Below are positions 39,001 through 47,911 of a stretch of DNA of 64,000 bases, in pieces. A model generated the notes under the pieces. The model did not search any database and had not been told where the DNA came from. It was given only the letters and a program-made list of their open reading frames with translations. Position 1 is the stretch's first letter, and each line of letters begins with the position of its first letter. Made by a program: the position numbers and the translations under genes. The stretch lies in assembly GCA_023055355.1 (NCBI GenBank), contig JALJCS010000004.1:26961744-27025743 (forward strand), in the 5' to 3' direction. Source of the stretch: Agelaius tricolor. Lineage: Eukaryota; Chordata; Aves; Passeriformes; Icteridae.

Positions 39001-42000
39001 TTTAGATAAAAGCAAAGGCTGCAAATCCAGGAAGGCTTTTGTTTTCTCTATGCTTCATCATACTTTTCTGCTGATTCACCGACAGTGAACATCTGGAAAT
39101 AATAAAAGTATGGCATAATGCTTACATTCTACTACTGCAAGTGTTTAATAGAGGTGTAATGATTGCATGTCTCTTTAAGCAAACACAAAAGAAAAACTGA
39201 ACCAGGGATTGTAGCTACAGGCTTTGGAGTTAGTCCTGTAAGTTACAAATTACAGTTTATACTTCGGAAAACGTGAATCAGTAAGGGAAAAATATCCTTT
39301 GTGTGTGCTTTTGTCATGATGAATTAGTTCATGATAAAACCCAGCCTATAGGACAGTTGGTTAACCAGTGCATGTGATCTTTCTAATTTATATTTTTTTT
39401 GGCAGTTGGTTATGCTAAATAGAAGCGTAGATGTGAAAGGTGCAATTCTCTTTGGAGCTAATTTAGATGGATTCATTTGCGAGTGAATCTGAGGTTGGTT
39501 TGCAGAACTCTGTCAGTGCTTTTACATACATCTCTTTCTCTCCATTCTTCTCCTTCCTCTTATGTCAGTCTTACCTGTGGCAGTAGCTTACTTAATTTAG
39601 AGTAAGCAAACTGCTCTTATGGATCTGTAGTATATCCTCAGAGTGAAAAAAACCCATATTTTTTCTCTCCTCAGCAGAATCTGAACACTTTGCCCTTTTC
39701 CTATTCCTGTGTTTATTTCCTCTAATTTCTTTTTCCTGTCTCACTAAGGTGTGATTTTTTTTCCTGTAGTTGCTTTAAGATGCTTATCATTGGGTATGTA
39801 TCTCTGAATAAACAGGTGTAGGAGCAATTTTTATTTCCAATCTGGATGATGCCATTGGGAATCTAGATGATCCATCATGTCAAATTAATCAGTTGTATTT
39901 GTCATTTTCATCCTGTATTCAATTTCAAATTTCAAGGTATTTTTAGAGATTACTAGGACTGCATAGATATGTCATGTTTGCTCATACCAAGTTATTTTAA
40001 ACTTTTGGCTGAGTGCCAGCACTCAAGGTTTTAACATGAGCATTAGCTTTGAGTCTAGAAAAAAAATCTTAGCACAGTTCTATTTGTATTAATAGTAATC
40101 CAAGCTGATAGTAGATGCAGACAGCCAAAGCCTCTTAGGCTGAACAGTAATTCTGATGTTGCAGCAAAACCTTGGTATACATCAAATGCATAATCAGAGT
40201 ATCAAATGCATGATACTCTGATTGGAAGACATTTATGAGATGTGTTAATGAGCAGACCACCTTTTCATTCAGAAGAATAGTGGTTATTCTGGTCCTTTGT
40301 CTCCAAAAGAAAAAAAATTCATCTCTGAGAAGGAAGCCTTAAATAACAGGTCAAAACTCAACTGTGGTACTCTCCTTTTCCATCATCTCCTGTCTCCAGA
40401 GGGGCTACTGACTTTCCTGGGGTGCTGTGAAGTTTCACTTTCATGTGAAAAGGTAAATTGGTTCACTCTCAAATGAAAGTAGATTTCAAATGAGCCTGTT
40501 TGGCAGCAGTGTTGGAGGAGGGAAGGTATGAGGGTGCAGGGAAGGTATTTTGTTTCTTAAGTTCAGTCACTAGTACTTGTTAAGCAGATAAACTTCAAAG
40601 CAATATTTCTTTGCTAGTTTGCAGCTTTTAAAATGTGGCTCTAAAATTTTTTTAATGTTGAAAAAGTATCTAAGGAGCAAAGGACTCGCTGCTCAGCCCC
40701 AGTTTCTTTACTGTAAAGCAAAAGTAATCTGAAGTGTGTGTTGGCATTTTAAGGTAAGGGGAGGGAGGAAGGAAACAGGCAGGCAATGAAAGAAGGCAAG
40801 GGAGGGAGGAGGGAAGGGAGCAAAGGGAAGAGAGGAAAGGGAAGGGAGGAAAGGCAGGAAGTTAGTTCCTGGTTTGGTACTTTAACTTAGTTAATTTACA
40901 GTTTGGAGGGGAACAGACCCTGAGAACCTCTCAAGACCTGAGAGGTTCTCAGGGTCATAACAACATGCCATGACAACACTTAAAATGAAATACAATCTCC
41001 AGGTTTCAATCTGTGATTTTCCCCCAAAAAATCTCAAAACCTGTATTTTAGGAAGTGGTACAGGTCTATTAATGAATAAGCAATGTGCAGAAACACAGCA
41101 GAAAGCCATGTTTAAGATATTTGGTGATATTACTTCTGCACCCAGAGCTGGTTTAAAGGCCCCTCTTTTGAAATGGTAGAATAAATATTCCATAGCTACA
41201 TGTCCATTTAGAGTCTGGAGTAGCATGTTACTGTTTTACAAAAGACCATTTGCTATTATTGCTTTCAAATATGCTAGTATTATTTTGTACTATTTGATAA
41301 ATAGCTTTGAGTGGACCAGAGAATAATTCCTAGAACTGAGATATTTTTGCAGTTACAAAAGGAACTATAGCATCTCATGAAAATGGTATTACCACCTTGC
41401 TGAAATGCCATGGAAGTTATCTCTTGTTTACTTAGTCCTTTTTATTCAAAAAAACATGTCTGAATTTTTGTGGTAGGCAAAGATGATGTTTTCTCTGACA
41501 AAAGCTGAATAAAAAGCCAGTCCAAGGAAGCAAAGTATTCTTTGGCTGTGAAGTTGGGTCCTGCCCTAACAAGGACAATGACTTGTGTAATGCCATGCTT
41601 GTGGCAGGAGAGGGAAGACAGGCCTGTAATGTGAGAGGAGCAGCAGTTTATCTGTGGGAATCAAAACAACAAGCAGTGTTTACAGTTTTCTTTTCCAGTC
41701 CTTTCTTCCCTCACTGCTGAGTGGATGTTAAAACCCACCTAACCATGAGGCCAGCATGGTTTATGTAACCTTGACTGGGCATGCCTTCTCTATGCAAACT
41801 TCTGGGCAAGAACTTGTGCATCCTGGTGGATTGACATAAGAAAAATGGACTTCTTTGCTGTAGTGCATCTGGAATTCAGCTGGATAGGTTGTGGACAGAA
41901 TTAAGATTTTTGCTGTTTAGTGTGTGGTAAGGAATCCTGTTCCAAAATGCTTCAGAGCTGGGAAGCAGAATACAAAAAATTGGCAAGGGAGTTGAGGCCA

Positions 42001-43939
42001 CCCATGTCTGGTGGAGCAGGAAATCAGCTTCCTGTATGTTATTTCCCACTCACATTGCACCCTTCCCCCTTAAAACTGCCTGAAAGATAGGGGTGGAGTC
42101 CCAGCAGTGCCTGCCCTGAATTGCATGCAGGAACAATCAAGGAGCACAGTGTGGTTTTTAGTGCTAGGGAGTGTTTCCAGATGCCAATGAAGTAGCAGCC
42201 TAATTAAACCACAGTCCTTCTGTCTGTATGTGGTTGAGGCGATTGAGATTAGCTCTTGGTCTTATTCAAATTCTACTGTAATTTGACAGGTACATTATGT
42301 GCATGCCTGAATCAGTGAAAAGTAAAGGGAAATGACAATCTACCAATGAAAAGGAGTTGAAATAATGAAGAGTATTTCAATTGATTGTGTTTTGAACTTC
42401 ACAAGTCATTTCAGGATGTAATGAACTATAAATGTATATTGAAACTCCCTACATGATACTCACAAAGGAAGCTTTTTTGTGAAATCTGTAGTGAAAAGTG
42501 AAAAAAAAGCACTATTGGTAATTTAAAAAGTTTTATTTGGGGGTGATCGAGGCTAAAACTGATCTGTTACTTTCCATGACATTTTATAATTAAAGTATGA
42601 ATTTAGGTTGCTCTTATCTGAAGGATTGCCGTCACTCTGCACATTATTAGCTTTTATATTTTAAGAGAACAATTTTTATATTTGTATTTACTTATAGGAA
42701 CTGTAGAAACTCATGGTATATTTTCAGTTGTGCTGTTTGCATTATAATACTCATGAAGCTAATGGTTTTAAAACTTCTTACTAGCTCCTGCTTTTCAAAA
42801 TACTACATCTGTTAATGACTGCATTTTACTAGCTTTGTGGTTATCTCAGTGGGATGCTCCAAGTCTGGAATGAGTGCTTGTGGAAAATATGGCAAGAGTG
42901 GGCCTTATACACATTGCTTCTAAATGTCCTGTGCATTAATTGTAATATCTGAATTAATTTTTGCTGTAATAATGCTGAAAGTTTTTGTTGGCATTCTTTG
43001 GTATTGTAGTCAAACTACTCATTATAGTTTCATATCATACCTATAAAAATAATTTAACAGACAGACTGAGTTAAAATTTATATGTGTAATCTCACATTTA
43101 TTTAAAACTAATATGGCATATATGTAATATGCATCCTACTGAACTAATGTCAAAACAGCGTACATTAATAATTAATTCCCTGCTATGGTTACTTGCTTTC
43201 ATAATGACATTTTAAAAGTTTGGAATGTAAATAATTACTTTTTCATTGTGTTTTTTTTTCTCTTTAACAGGACACTACAAGTATAGAAAAAATGTCTAAC
43301 TGTTGTGAAGACATGTAAGTTCTGTAAAATTCCTACATTGCTGAAATGCTAAGGGAGTAGCTCTTTGTTAAGATGATTTTGCATGGTGCTGTGCTCTGTA
43401 CTTCCTATCTGTAGCAGCACCTCACTAATCTTTTAATAGTGGTTGTACACAAAATAGCTGCATGTTTTTCCCTTTCTTTCCCTACTCAAAGCCAGTGGAG
43501 CTATGTTTTCTTTTCAAAAGTTCAGATCAAAAGATATTTTCTGCAGTGCTTTGACATACATTTCATTAATATTGAGGTCTCCTGTGCTTCAAAAGGTGCC
43601 TTTGTTTGATTGATGACACAGATAATTTCTGTTCTCTAAAGTTAAGTCTCAGCTGCGTGTCGTAATGAAATAAAAGTTGTATTTGTGATGCTTGGACACA
43701 ATTCATCAGAGTCCAGTATTGGATTCCCAGCCAACCTACATTGTTGTAGCTGACTGAAGTGCGCTGTGGGCATGCTGTCTTTCACTAATAATGCTGTCTT
43801 CTGTAGATCGAGGCCCCAGAAGCCATGGCAGCAGACCTTCTCAGAAGTTTTTGGCACTCACTGGAAGATCCTGTGGTTTATTCCTTTCAGGCAGCGGCAA
43901 CCACTGCGAGTTCCCTACCACTTTGCCAATCATGCCTAA
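17946..43939 (+). CDS. ZDHHC21: ZDHHC21 palmitoyltransferase (seven coding exons)
   Basis: CDS is join(17946-18099, 18875-18973, 21710-21821, 22747-22885, 30747-30863, 43271-43314, 43807-43939). That is 798 bases, 265 residues plus stop, exactly the human length. The phases agree at every junction and all sites are GT/AG. Four hydrophobic segments lie at about 16-36, 46-66, 131-155 and 180-206. DPG is at 71-73, the cysteine-rich zinc-binding domain at about 89-135, DHHC at 117-120 with catalytic Cys120, and the TTxE-type motif DTTSIE at 208-213. DHHC enzymes take palmitate from acyl-CoA onto Cys120 and pass it to substrate cysteines at the cytosolic face of Golgi and plasma membranes. Known mammalian ZDHHC21 targets include eNOS and Src-family kinases, and its loss causes the mouse depilated phenotype. 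Introns range from 0.5 to 12.4 kb. No defect is seen, so it is probably functional. Confidence 0.97.
18875..18973 (+). CDS. ZDHHC21: ZDHHC21 coding exon 2
   Basis: It encodes the second membrane segment, with several cysteines (CYYFCSLFC), and the cytosolic DPG motif in [14 protein letters not shown]. 99 bases, entered and left in phase 1, with a ttttttag acceptor and a gtacat donor. Confidence 0.93.
18974..21709 (+). other. ZDHHC21 intron after coding exon 2
   Basis: 2.7 kb with no recognised repeat or gene. It is AT-rich with several T tracts. Confidence 0.7.
21710..21821 (+). CDS. ZDHHC21: ZDHHC21 coding exon 3 (DHHC domain)
   Basis: It encodes most of the cysteine-rich domain, from WELCNKC to MDHHCP, including the zinc-binding Cys/His residues and catalytic Cys120. 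It splits the following Trp codon after two bases. The donor is gtaaaa. Confidence 0.96.
21822..22746 (+). other. ZDHHC21 intron splitting the DHHC domain
   Basis: A 925-base phase-2 intron with a ctctacag acceptor and no recognised repeat. Confidence 0.8.
22747..22885 (+). CDS. ZDHHC21: ZDHHC21 coding exon 4
   Basis: It completes the [14 protein letters not shown] signature and encodes the third membrane segment up to FLPLKKENW. The last codon, TGG, ends exactly at the gtaaga donor. The Trp replaces a Leu of the human protein; this is a conservative-looking change and not a frame error, because the next exon begins in phase 0 with DVFVFRHEL. Confidence 0.95.
22886..28689 (+). other. ZDHHC21 intron after coding exon 4, first part
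   Basis: No exon or recognised transposon. It contains an A tract at 23935-23948, a T tract at about 25849-25861 and an (ATT)n microsatellite at 28436-28466. Confidence 0.6.
28436..28466 (+). repeat. (ATT)n microsatellite
   Basis: A trinucleotide run with one ACT interruption, in an intron of ZDHHC21. Confidence 0.9.
28690..29163 (+). mobile_element. CR1 LINE fragment (linker to RT region)
   Basis: A + oriented piece of CR1 ORF2 that starts in the endonuclease-RT linker (GGAGGAATATAGG... side) and ends at the pre-RT block around TTTGAAAAAT. The recognisable protein-level strings include FFASDFT and RELADV, in shifting frames. Both the 5' part and the whole 3' end are absent, so it is a remnant broken after insertion. 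No intact reading frame remains. Confidence 0.8.
29164..30746 (+). other. ZDHHC21 intron after coding exon 4, last part
   Basis: No recognised gene. GT- and T-rich low-complexity sequence, including TTTATG and GTT units, spans about 29675-29790. Confidence 0.6.
30747..30863 (+). CDS. ZDHHC21: ZDHHC21 coding exon 5
   Basis: 39 codons encode [13 protein letters not shown] and the fourth membrane segment through [11 protein letters not shown]. It is in phase 0 at both ends, with a ttctag acceptor and a gtaagt donor. Confidence 0.95.
31904..31950 (+). repeat. Duplicated ATT-type microsatellite
   Basis: The unit CTGTCTATTATTATTA occurs twice, about 23 bases apart, and leads into an ATC run. This is probably a slippage duplication. 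Confidence 0.8.
40192..40223 (+). repeat. Perfect inverted repeat, 13-base arms
   Basis: Arms at 40192-40204 and 40211-40223 are exact reverse complements, separated by AATGCA. ATCAAATGCA also occurs as a direct repeat at 40181 and 40201, so the hairpin and the direct repeat probably arose in one event. Confidence 0.9.
40751..40862 (+). repeat. Purine-rich GGGA/GGAA tract
   Basis: About 110 bases are almost purely G and A on the + strand, in GGGAGG, GGAAGG and GGGAAG units. This is a homopurine-homopyrimidine tract that could form triplex (H-DNA). Confidence 0.9.
40916..40956 (+). repeat. Perfect inverted repeat, 18-base arms
   Basis: Arms at 40916-40933 and 40939-40956 are exact reverse complements around the 5-base loop AGACC. 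The hairpin is GC-balanced, with no mismatch or bulge. The stem is too short for a usual pre-miRNA. Confidence 0.92.
43271..43314 (+). CDS. ZDHHC21: ZDHHC21 coding exon 6 (TTxE motif)
   Basis: A 44-base micro-exon encoding [14 protein letters not shown] plus two bases of an Ile codon. It carries the conserved DHHC-family TTxE-type motif. The acceptor is tctttaacag and the donor gtaagt. Confidence 0.94.
43807..43939 (+). CDS. ZDHHC21: ZDHHC21 terminal coding exon
   Basis: It encodes the cytosolic C-terminal tail [16 protein letters not shown] to VPYHFANHA and ends in TAA at 43937-43939. The ttctgtag acceptor completes the split Ile codon. The tail is nearly identical to the mammalian one. Confidence 0.95.
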
Positions 43940-44235
43940 ACAGATGGATGGTGGGCACATATGGGTCCTCCATGCTGGAAGTGCATTACAGGTTTTATGA
44001 TAATAGGACTGTGACAGTCTTCAAGTCAATTAAAATCCAGTCATAGGCATCACTGTGTGCCCTGGGCATTATTTTAGTTATGGTCTTGATTTTATTCTGA
44101 AATTAAGGCAAGTTAAACAATCCACTTCCGGCTTATTTTCTTCCAAACTAGCTTTCCAAAGAGATTCCTTTTGTCTTCGAGGTTAATACCAAAAGCAAAC
44201 AACTGGAATGTAGTCTTCATCCAGTTTGATACTGG

Positions 44236-44289
44236 CTCTTTTTTTTTTTTTTTCTTCCTTTTTTTTTTTTTTTCCCCTTTTTCCTCTGT
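44236..44289 (+). repeat. Pyrimidine (T/C) tract
   Basis: Nearly pure T with a few C over about 54 bases in the ZDHHC21 3' UTR region. The Lys-rich open frame on the opposite strand is its shadow. Confidence 0.9.
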
Positions 44290-44846
44290 TTCAATTTTTG
44301 TGTAGAAAGCACTGAAGTTTACACTGGTGGTTAGCTTTCTCACTAAGTGTCTTATTCTGCCTTGAATTTTTTTTTAGGGTTTTTATCAGTAGATCAGTCT
44401 GGATAATAATAATGTCTTTTTTTCTGCTGCATATGTTTAAAATTCCATGATTCCATGAGTTATTTATGATATGCAAAAGTAATCCTGCAGCACTGCACTA
44501 TAAAAGGTAACATTGAAAGCTGAAGCGGAGTACTTCCTAAGTCTTTCTCAGAGAGGTTTTGTTGAAGCACACAAATGTGTGTGTTTACATAGAGAACAGC
44601 TTACAGTTATCTTCTGGCCTAGATATGATGTTAGTGAAAAGTGTTCATGTCTTTATGTCAGTCAGAGGGATTAAATATTTCAGGGTAAACTATGCAGATA
44701 CTATGCATGTTTTCCCTAAATCCCAAGGATTTGAATCAGCAATAATCAACAAAGAAGTTGCATGGTGCAAATATTAGAATGATTACTTCTAAAAAATATA
44801 GATGTAGTTAGTTAGCATAATGTGTCATAAAGAAGAGCATATTGTC

Positions 44847-44852
44847 AATAAA
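44847..44852 (+). terminator. ZDHHC21: Candidate ZDHHC21 poly(A) signal
   Basis: AATAAA lies about 0.9 kb after the ZDHHC21 stop codon, followed within 10-40 bases by T/GT-rich sequence. It is the first well-supported signal; longer 3' UTRs could use those near 45312 or 45619. Confidence 0.5.
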
Positions 44853-45688
44853 GTTTAAAATTTTATATTTACTTTTGTTTAGTCTTGATTAGCTGGAATT
44901 GGTGTAAGTGTTTGTATATTTAAAATAAAATTAATTAATATTTATACATATTTATAGATTTGCTATTAACATGAACATTGAAGTATATAAACACATTTAA
45001 TAGGGTACTATGTTGATGTTGATAGCTTTTAAGTGTGGAAGTAGTTAACCAAAGAAAGTGTCTTTCAGATCTGGTAAAATAATAATTATTTCCAAAGTAC
45101 CAGCTCAGTCTTCCTGTCTCTGAAAAAGTTATGTACTTACTTTAGCCCTCTGTATCTATACAAATATTAACTTCAGATGATTGTGAAAACTACTGTGGAT
45201 TTCTAGGAGAAATTCACAACTCAGTGTTTCCAGCTATGCTGCTTACTGTGTTTTTTGAGTAGTCTAACAGGACTAGGATCCCCCTTAAATAACAGCCATG
45301 CAGCAGGACACAATAAAAGATACAAAGTCAGGATTTTATACATGTAGATTGTGCAGAAAATAATAGTTTATTTGTGAACAGTTACTTCAAAAAAGAAGGG
45401 TAAAATTTTTCATGACTGATGTTTGCAAAAAATTTTTAGATCAACTCTCTTAAAGTCTTAGTACAGTTACTGCCAATGTTAGGTGTCCCTTTATTGAATT
45501 AACAGATTTTGATGATCCACTGAAAATTCCAAGAAGTGCATCTTAAAAATCACTTGAACTTTAAACTTTTGTAAATGTCTAACATTTGATCCAACTTTAC
45601 TTTTCCTGTCCTATTTAAAATAAATGCAATGTTTTCTTAATTTAAATTTCAAGTCTAATGTTCAGCTATTTTCCTTTTGTTTTTTCTC

Positions 45689-45826
45689 ATGCCAGGTGTA
45701 GTGAGGTTAGGCTTTCTTTCAAGTGTATTGACATATTGGCAGCAATATTTAAACAAAAAGAAGCTTGAGGAAATGGATGAAAAGACTAAAGCAGCGCTTG
45801 AAATTGAAAGGAATGGATATACATAA
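45689..45826 (+). CDS. Unrecognised 45-codon ORF, exon-like
   Basis: An ATG-started frame of 45 residues with a natural-looking composition. A short hydrophobic segment (VVRLGFLSSVL) is followed by a strongly charged, probably helical tail (LNKKKLEEMDEKTKAALEIERNG). Alternatively it is a terminal exon: TTTTGTTTTTTCTCATGCCAG at 45675-45695 is a good acceptor, and the reading frame would then need an upstream exon leaving one base. AATAAA at 45825-45830 overlaps the stop, and T-rich sequence follows. The phase does not fit ZDHHC21 exons 5 or 6, so it is not a simple alternative ZDHHC21 end. There is no poly(A) remnant to mark it as a processed retrocopy. I do not recognise the family; small tail- or signal-anchored mitochondrial-type proteins look similar in layout only. 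Confidence 0.35.
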   Translation: MPGVVRLGFLSSVLTYWQQYLNKKKLEEMDEKTKAALEIERNGYT

Positions 45827-45830
45827 TAAA
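45825..45830 (+). terminator. AATAAA overlapping the 45-codon ORF stop
   Basis: The hexamer begins inside the stop codon at 45824-45826 and is followed by a T/C-rich stretch from about 45838. It could end the small ORF's transcript or a long ZDHHC21 3' UTR. Confidence 0.4.
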
Positions 45831-47321
45831 GTAATGGCTCTATTATTTTCTTTTCCTTCCCCCCACTATTTTAGTCTCTGGAATATACAGGGAAATAATA
45901 TTTCATTTTCTGTGCAATATTTAAATGTTTCATGAGCAAAGCATAGTTTGAAGTTTTTAATGCTATTCAGTTACCAGAGCAGATTGTACAGTTCTGAACC
46001 TTATTCAGAAAGAGAACCAAGAATTTAACTATTTTTGGTATATTTATCATGGGGCATATAATTGTGTGTTCTGCTTCCCAGTATTACTGTTTCAGGCTGG
46101 AGTATCAGTTATACTTTCCAGCAAGTGATGTCTGTGAAAATCTTGCCTCTTTCTCAAACAAAAGTGCTAATTTCACAAATTCGTGTTGTCAAATGTTCCC
46201 ATGTTGTTTGATTTCCTTTGAAATCTACTTTTTCTCAGTCTCCTACTCATCATAACTGATAATATTCATAAAATTGATAATATCATAATTGATAGGCATC
46301 AATTTGCAACATGATTAAGACTGCTCATTTTTTTGCCCTTTTCTTTTTCTAAGTGTTTGGGGGACAAAGGGGAGAATTTGGAGAGTCTTGACATTTTAGG
46401 AGGTACTAAACTTTATTCTTTGAATGAGAGGCATCTAAAATAGTAAAAGTAATAATTTTTTTCTTAATTCAGCTGAAGGACCCTATCATGTTATTAGTTT
46501 CTCCAAGTAATGTTTCTGAAACTAATTCTCAGAATGAGTTGTTCTGTCAGGAAAAATCAGACTTTTATCAACCAATTTAAAATCCTTCAGACCTTGAAAT
46601 TCTTGAATCCTTTGAACCATCACTTTCTTTCCCTCCATAGGGAAAGAAAGCCTTCTTTAGAATTCTTTCTTTTAGTAGAAACTGCAATTTCAAGGTTGAT
46701 TAGTGTTTGTCATTTTTATGCATTTAAAAAAGTCTTATAGACAGTGTTACTAAATTTCATCCTAGTATAATATCAGAACAACATGTACTTTATTAAGAAA
46801 AGTGAATCTTATCTTCTGACTTGGCAATATTTGATTTCCTGAAAGGCACAAAGAGAACCTGAAGAACCAGTGAACTCCTCCCTGAAAAAAATTGAAAGTA
46901 GCTGGTTTATTTACAGTGGGATAACTTCTGGTAGGACCAAAAAATGTTAGCTTGCTATCTTCTCGTAATCAGAGATTTGAGATTTCATTTGAAAAATGCT
47001 GATGTCTAAAATAAAAGATAATTTATTAAATAATATCTGTGAATCTGTCCTCTGATCTGTTGCTTTGAAGGAGAGATTCCATCACACAGCTGGTCTAGTA
47101 GTTCAGGTACACAATAATTTTCAGTCTTGAGCAGGAGTTATGAGTCTTGAATTTTCATATACATGGAATTTTAAGAATAGATTTTCTATGCATCTGTCTT
47201 TACTAATATATTTAACTTTTAAAATATGTTCTGAGATGTCCTTCAGATATTCCTGAGAATTATTTTGACTAATTGGTTTATAAATACATGGTTAATAAAA
47301 CACCAAGTGGAATGTCATGTA
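45831..47321. other. Gene-free flank
   Basis: AT-rich, with no recognised exon or repeat. A few AATAAA-like hexamers occur by composition. Confidence 0.5.
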
Positions 47322-47911
47322 TCCTGTTTTAACACTAGTCAGCAGTTAAGCACCACAGAGCCACTCAGTCATTTCCCCCAGCAGGATGAGGGGGAGAATT
47401 GAAAGAGTAAAAATGTGAAACTCTTGAGTCAAGATAAAGACAATCTATAGGTTTGATAGGTAAACCAAAAGTCATACAGGCAAGCAAAGCAAAATAAAGA
47501 ATTAATTTACTGCTTCCCATGGTCAGGCAGGTGTTCAGCCAGCTGTAGGAAATCAGGGCTGCACCACACATGATGACAGTGACTGGGGAAGACAAACACC
47601 ATCACTCCAAACATTCATGTGTTCCTCCTTCCCCCCAGCTCTATTTGCTGAGCGTCACACCATGTGCTGTGGAATGTCCCTGGAGTCGGCTGGGGTCAGC
47701 TGTCGCACCTGTGTCCCCTCCCACCTCCTTGTGCACCCCCAGCCTCCTTGATGGGATGGTGTAAGGAGCAAACAAGGCCATGCCACTGTGTTTCCTTCTG
47801 GCTCAGCTGTAAGGAAGACATTCCTGTGCTATCAACACTCTTCCCAGCACAAATCCAAAACACAGCCCTGCATTAGGTCCCTGAAGAAAATTACCTCATC
47901 CCAAACCAGCA
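47322..47911 (-). mobile_element. ERVL-like solo LTR, minus orientation
   Basis: The block reads as the complement of a common avian ERVL-type LTR. Landmarks on the + strand are AGTTAAGCACCAC near its left end, TTTACTGCTTCCCATGG near 47510, TGTTCAGCC near 47530, a GACAAACACCATCACTCC block, the GTGCACCCCCAGCCTCC block, and CTCATCCCAAACCAGC at the right end. In the sense (minus) direction the usual TATA box is mutated to an AATAGAGCTGGGG context. No internal retroviral genes adjoin it, so it is a solo LTR. I could not find a clear target-site duplication and the ends are approximate. Confidence 0.8.

Larger units (their letters stand above)
30864..43270 (+). other. Large ZDHHC21 intron, repeat-poor
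   Basis: 12.4 kb between the fourth membrane segment and the TTxE exon. I recognise no LINE or LTR in it, unlike the flanking introns. It contains a duplicated ATT/ATC microsatellite (about 31904-31950), a TAATTA cluster (36688-36851), two short hairpins (40192-40223 and 40916-40956) and a purine tract (40751-40862). The open frames in it are unsupported. Confidence 0.7.
43940..45688 (+). other. ZDHHC21: ZDHHC21 3' UTR and flank
   Basis: AT-rich sequence after the stop codon. Candidate AATAAA signals are at 44847-44852 (followed by T-rich sequence, the best placed), 45312-45317 and 45619-45624. A pyrimidine tract lies at 44236-44289. Confidence 0.6.

Noticed and set aside
40916..40956. Hairpin as a microRNA precursor
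   Set aside because: The stem is only 18 base pairs and perfectly matched, and flanking bases do not extend the pairing. Typical pre-miRNAs need about 30 pairs with bulges.
43791..44046. Two + strand open frames over the last ZDHHC21 exon
   Set aside because: They are out-of-frame shadows of the terminal exon, whose correct frame continues the DHHC protein.
45689..45826. Alternative last exon of ZDHHC21
   Set aside because: Splicing from coding exon 6 or 5 does not enter the observed frame; only exons ending in phase 1 would, which would remove the catalytic domain or most of it.
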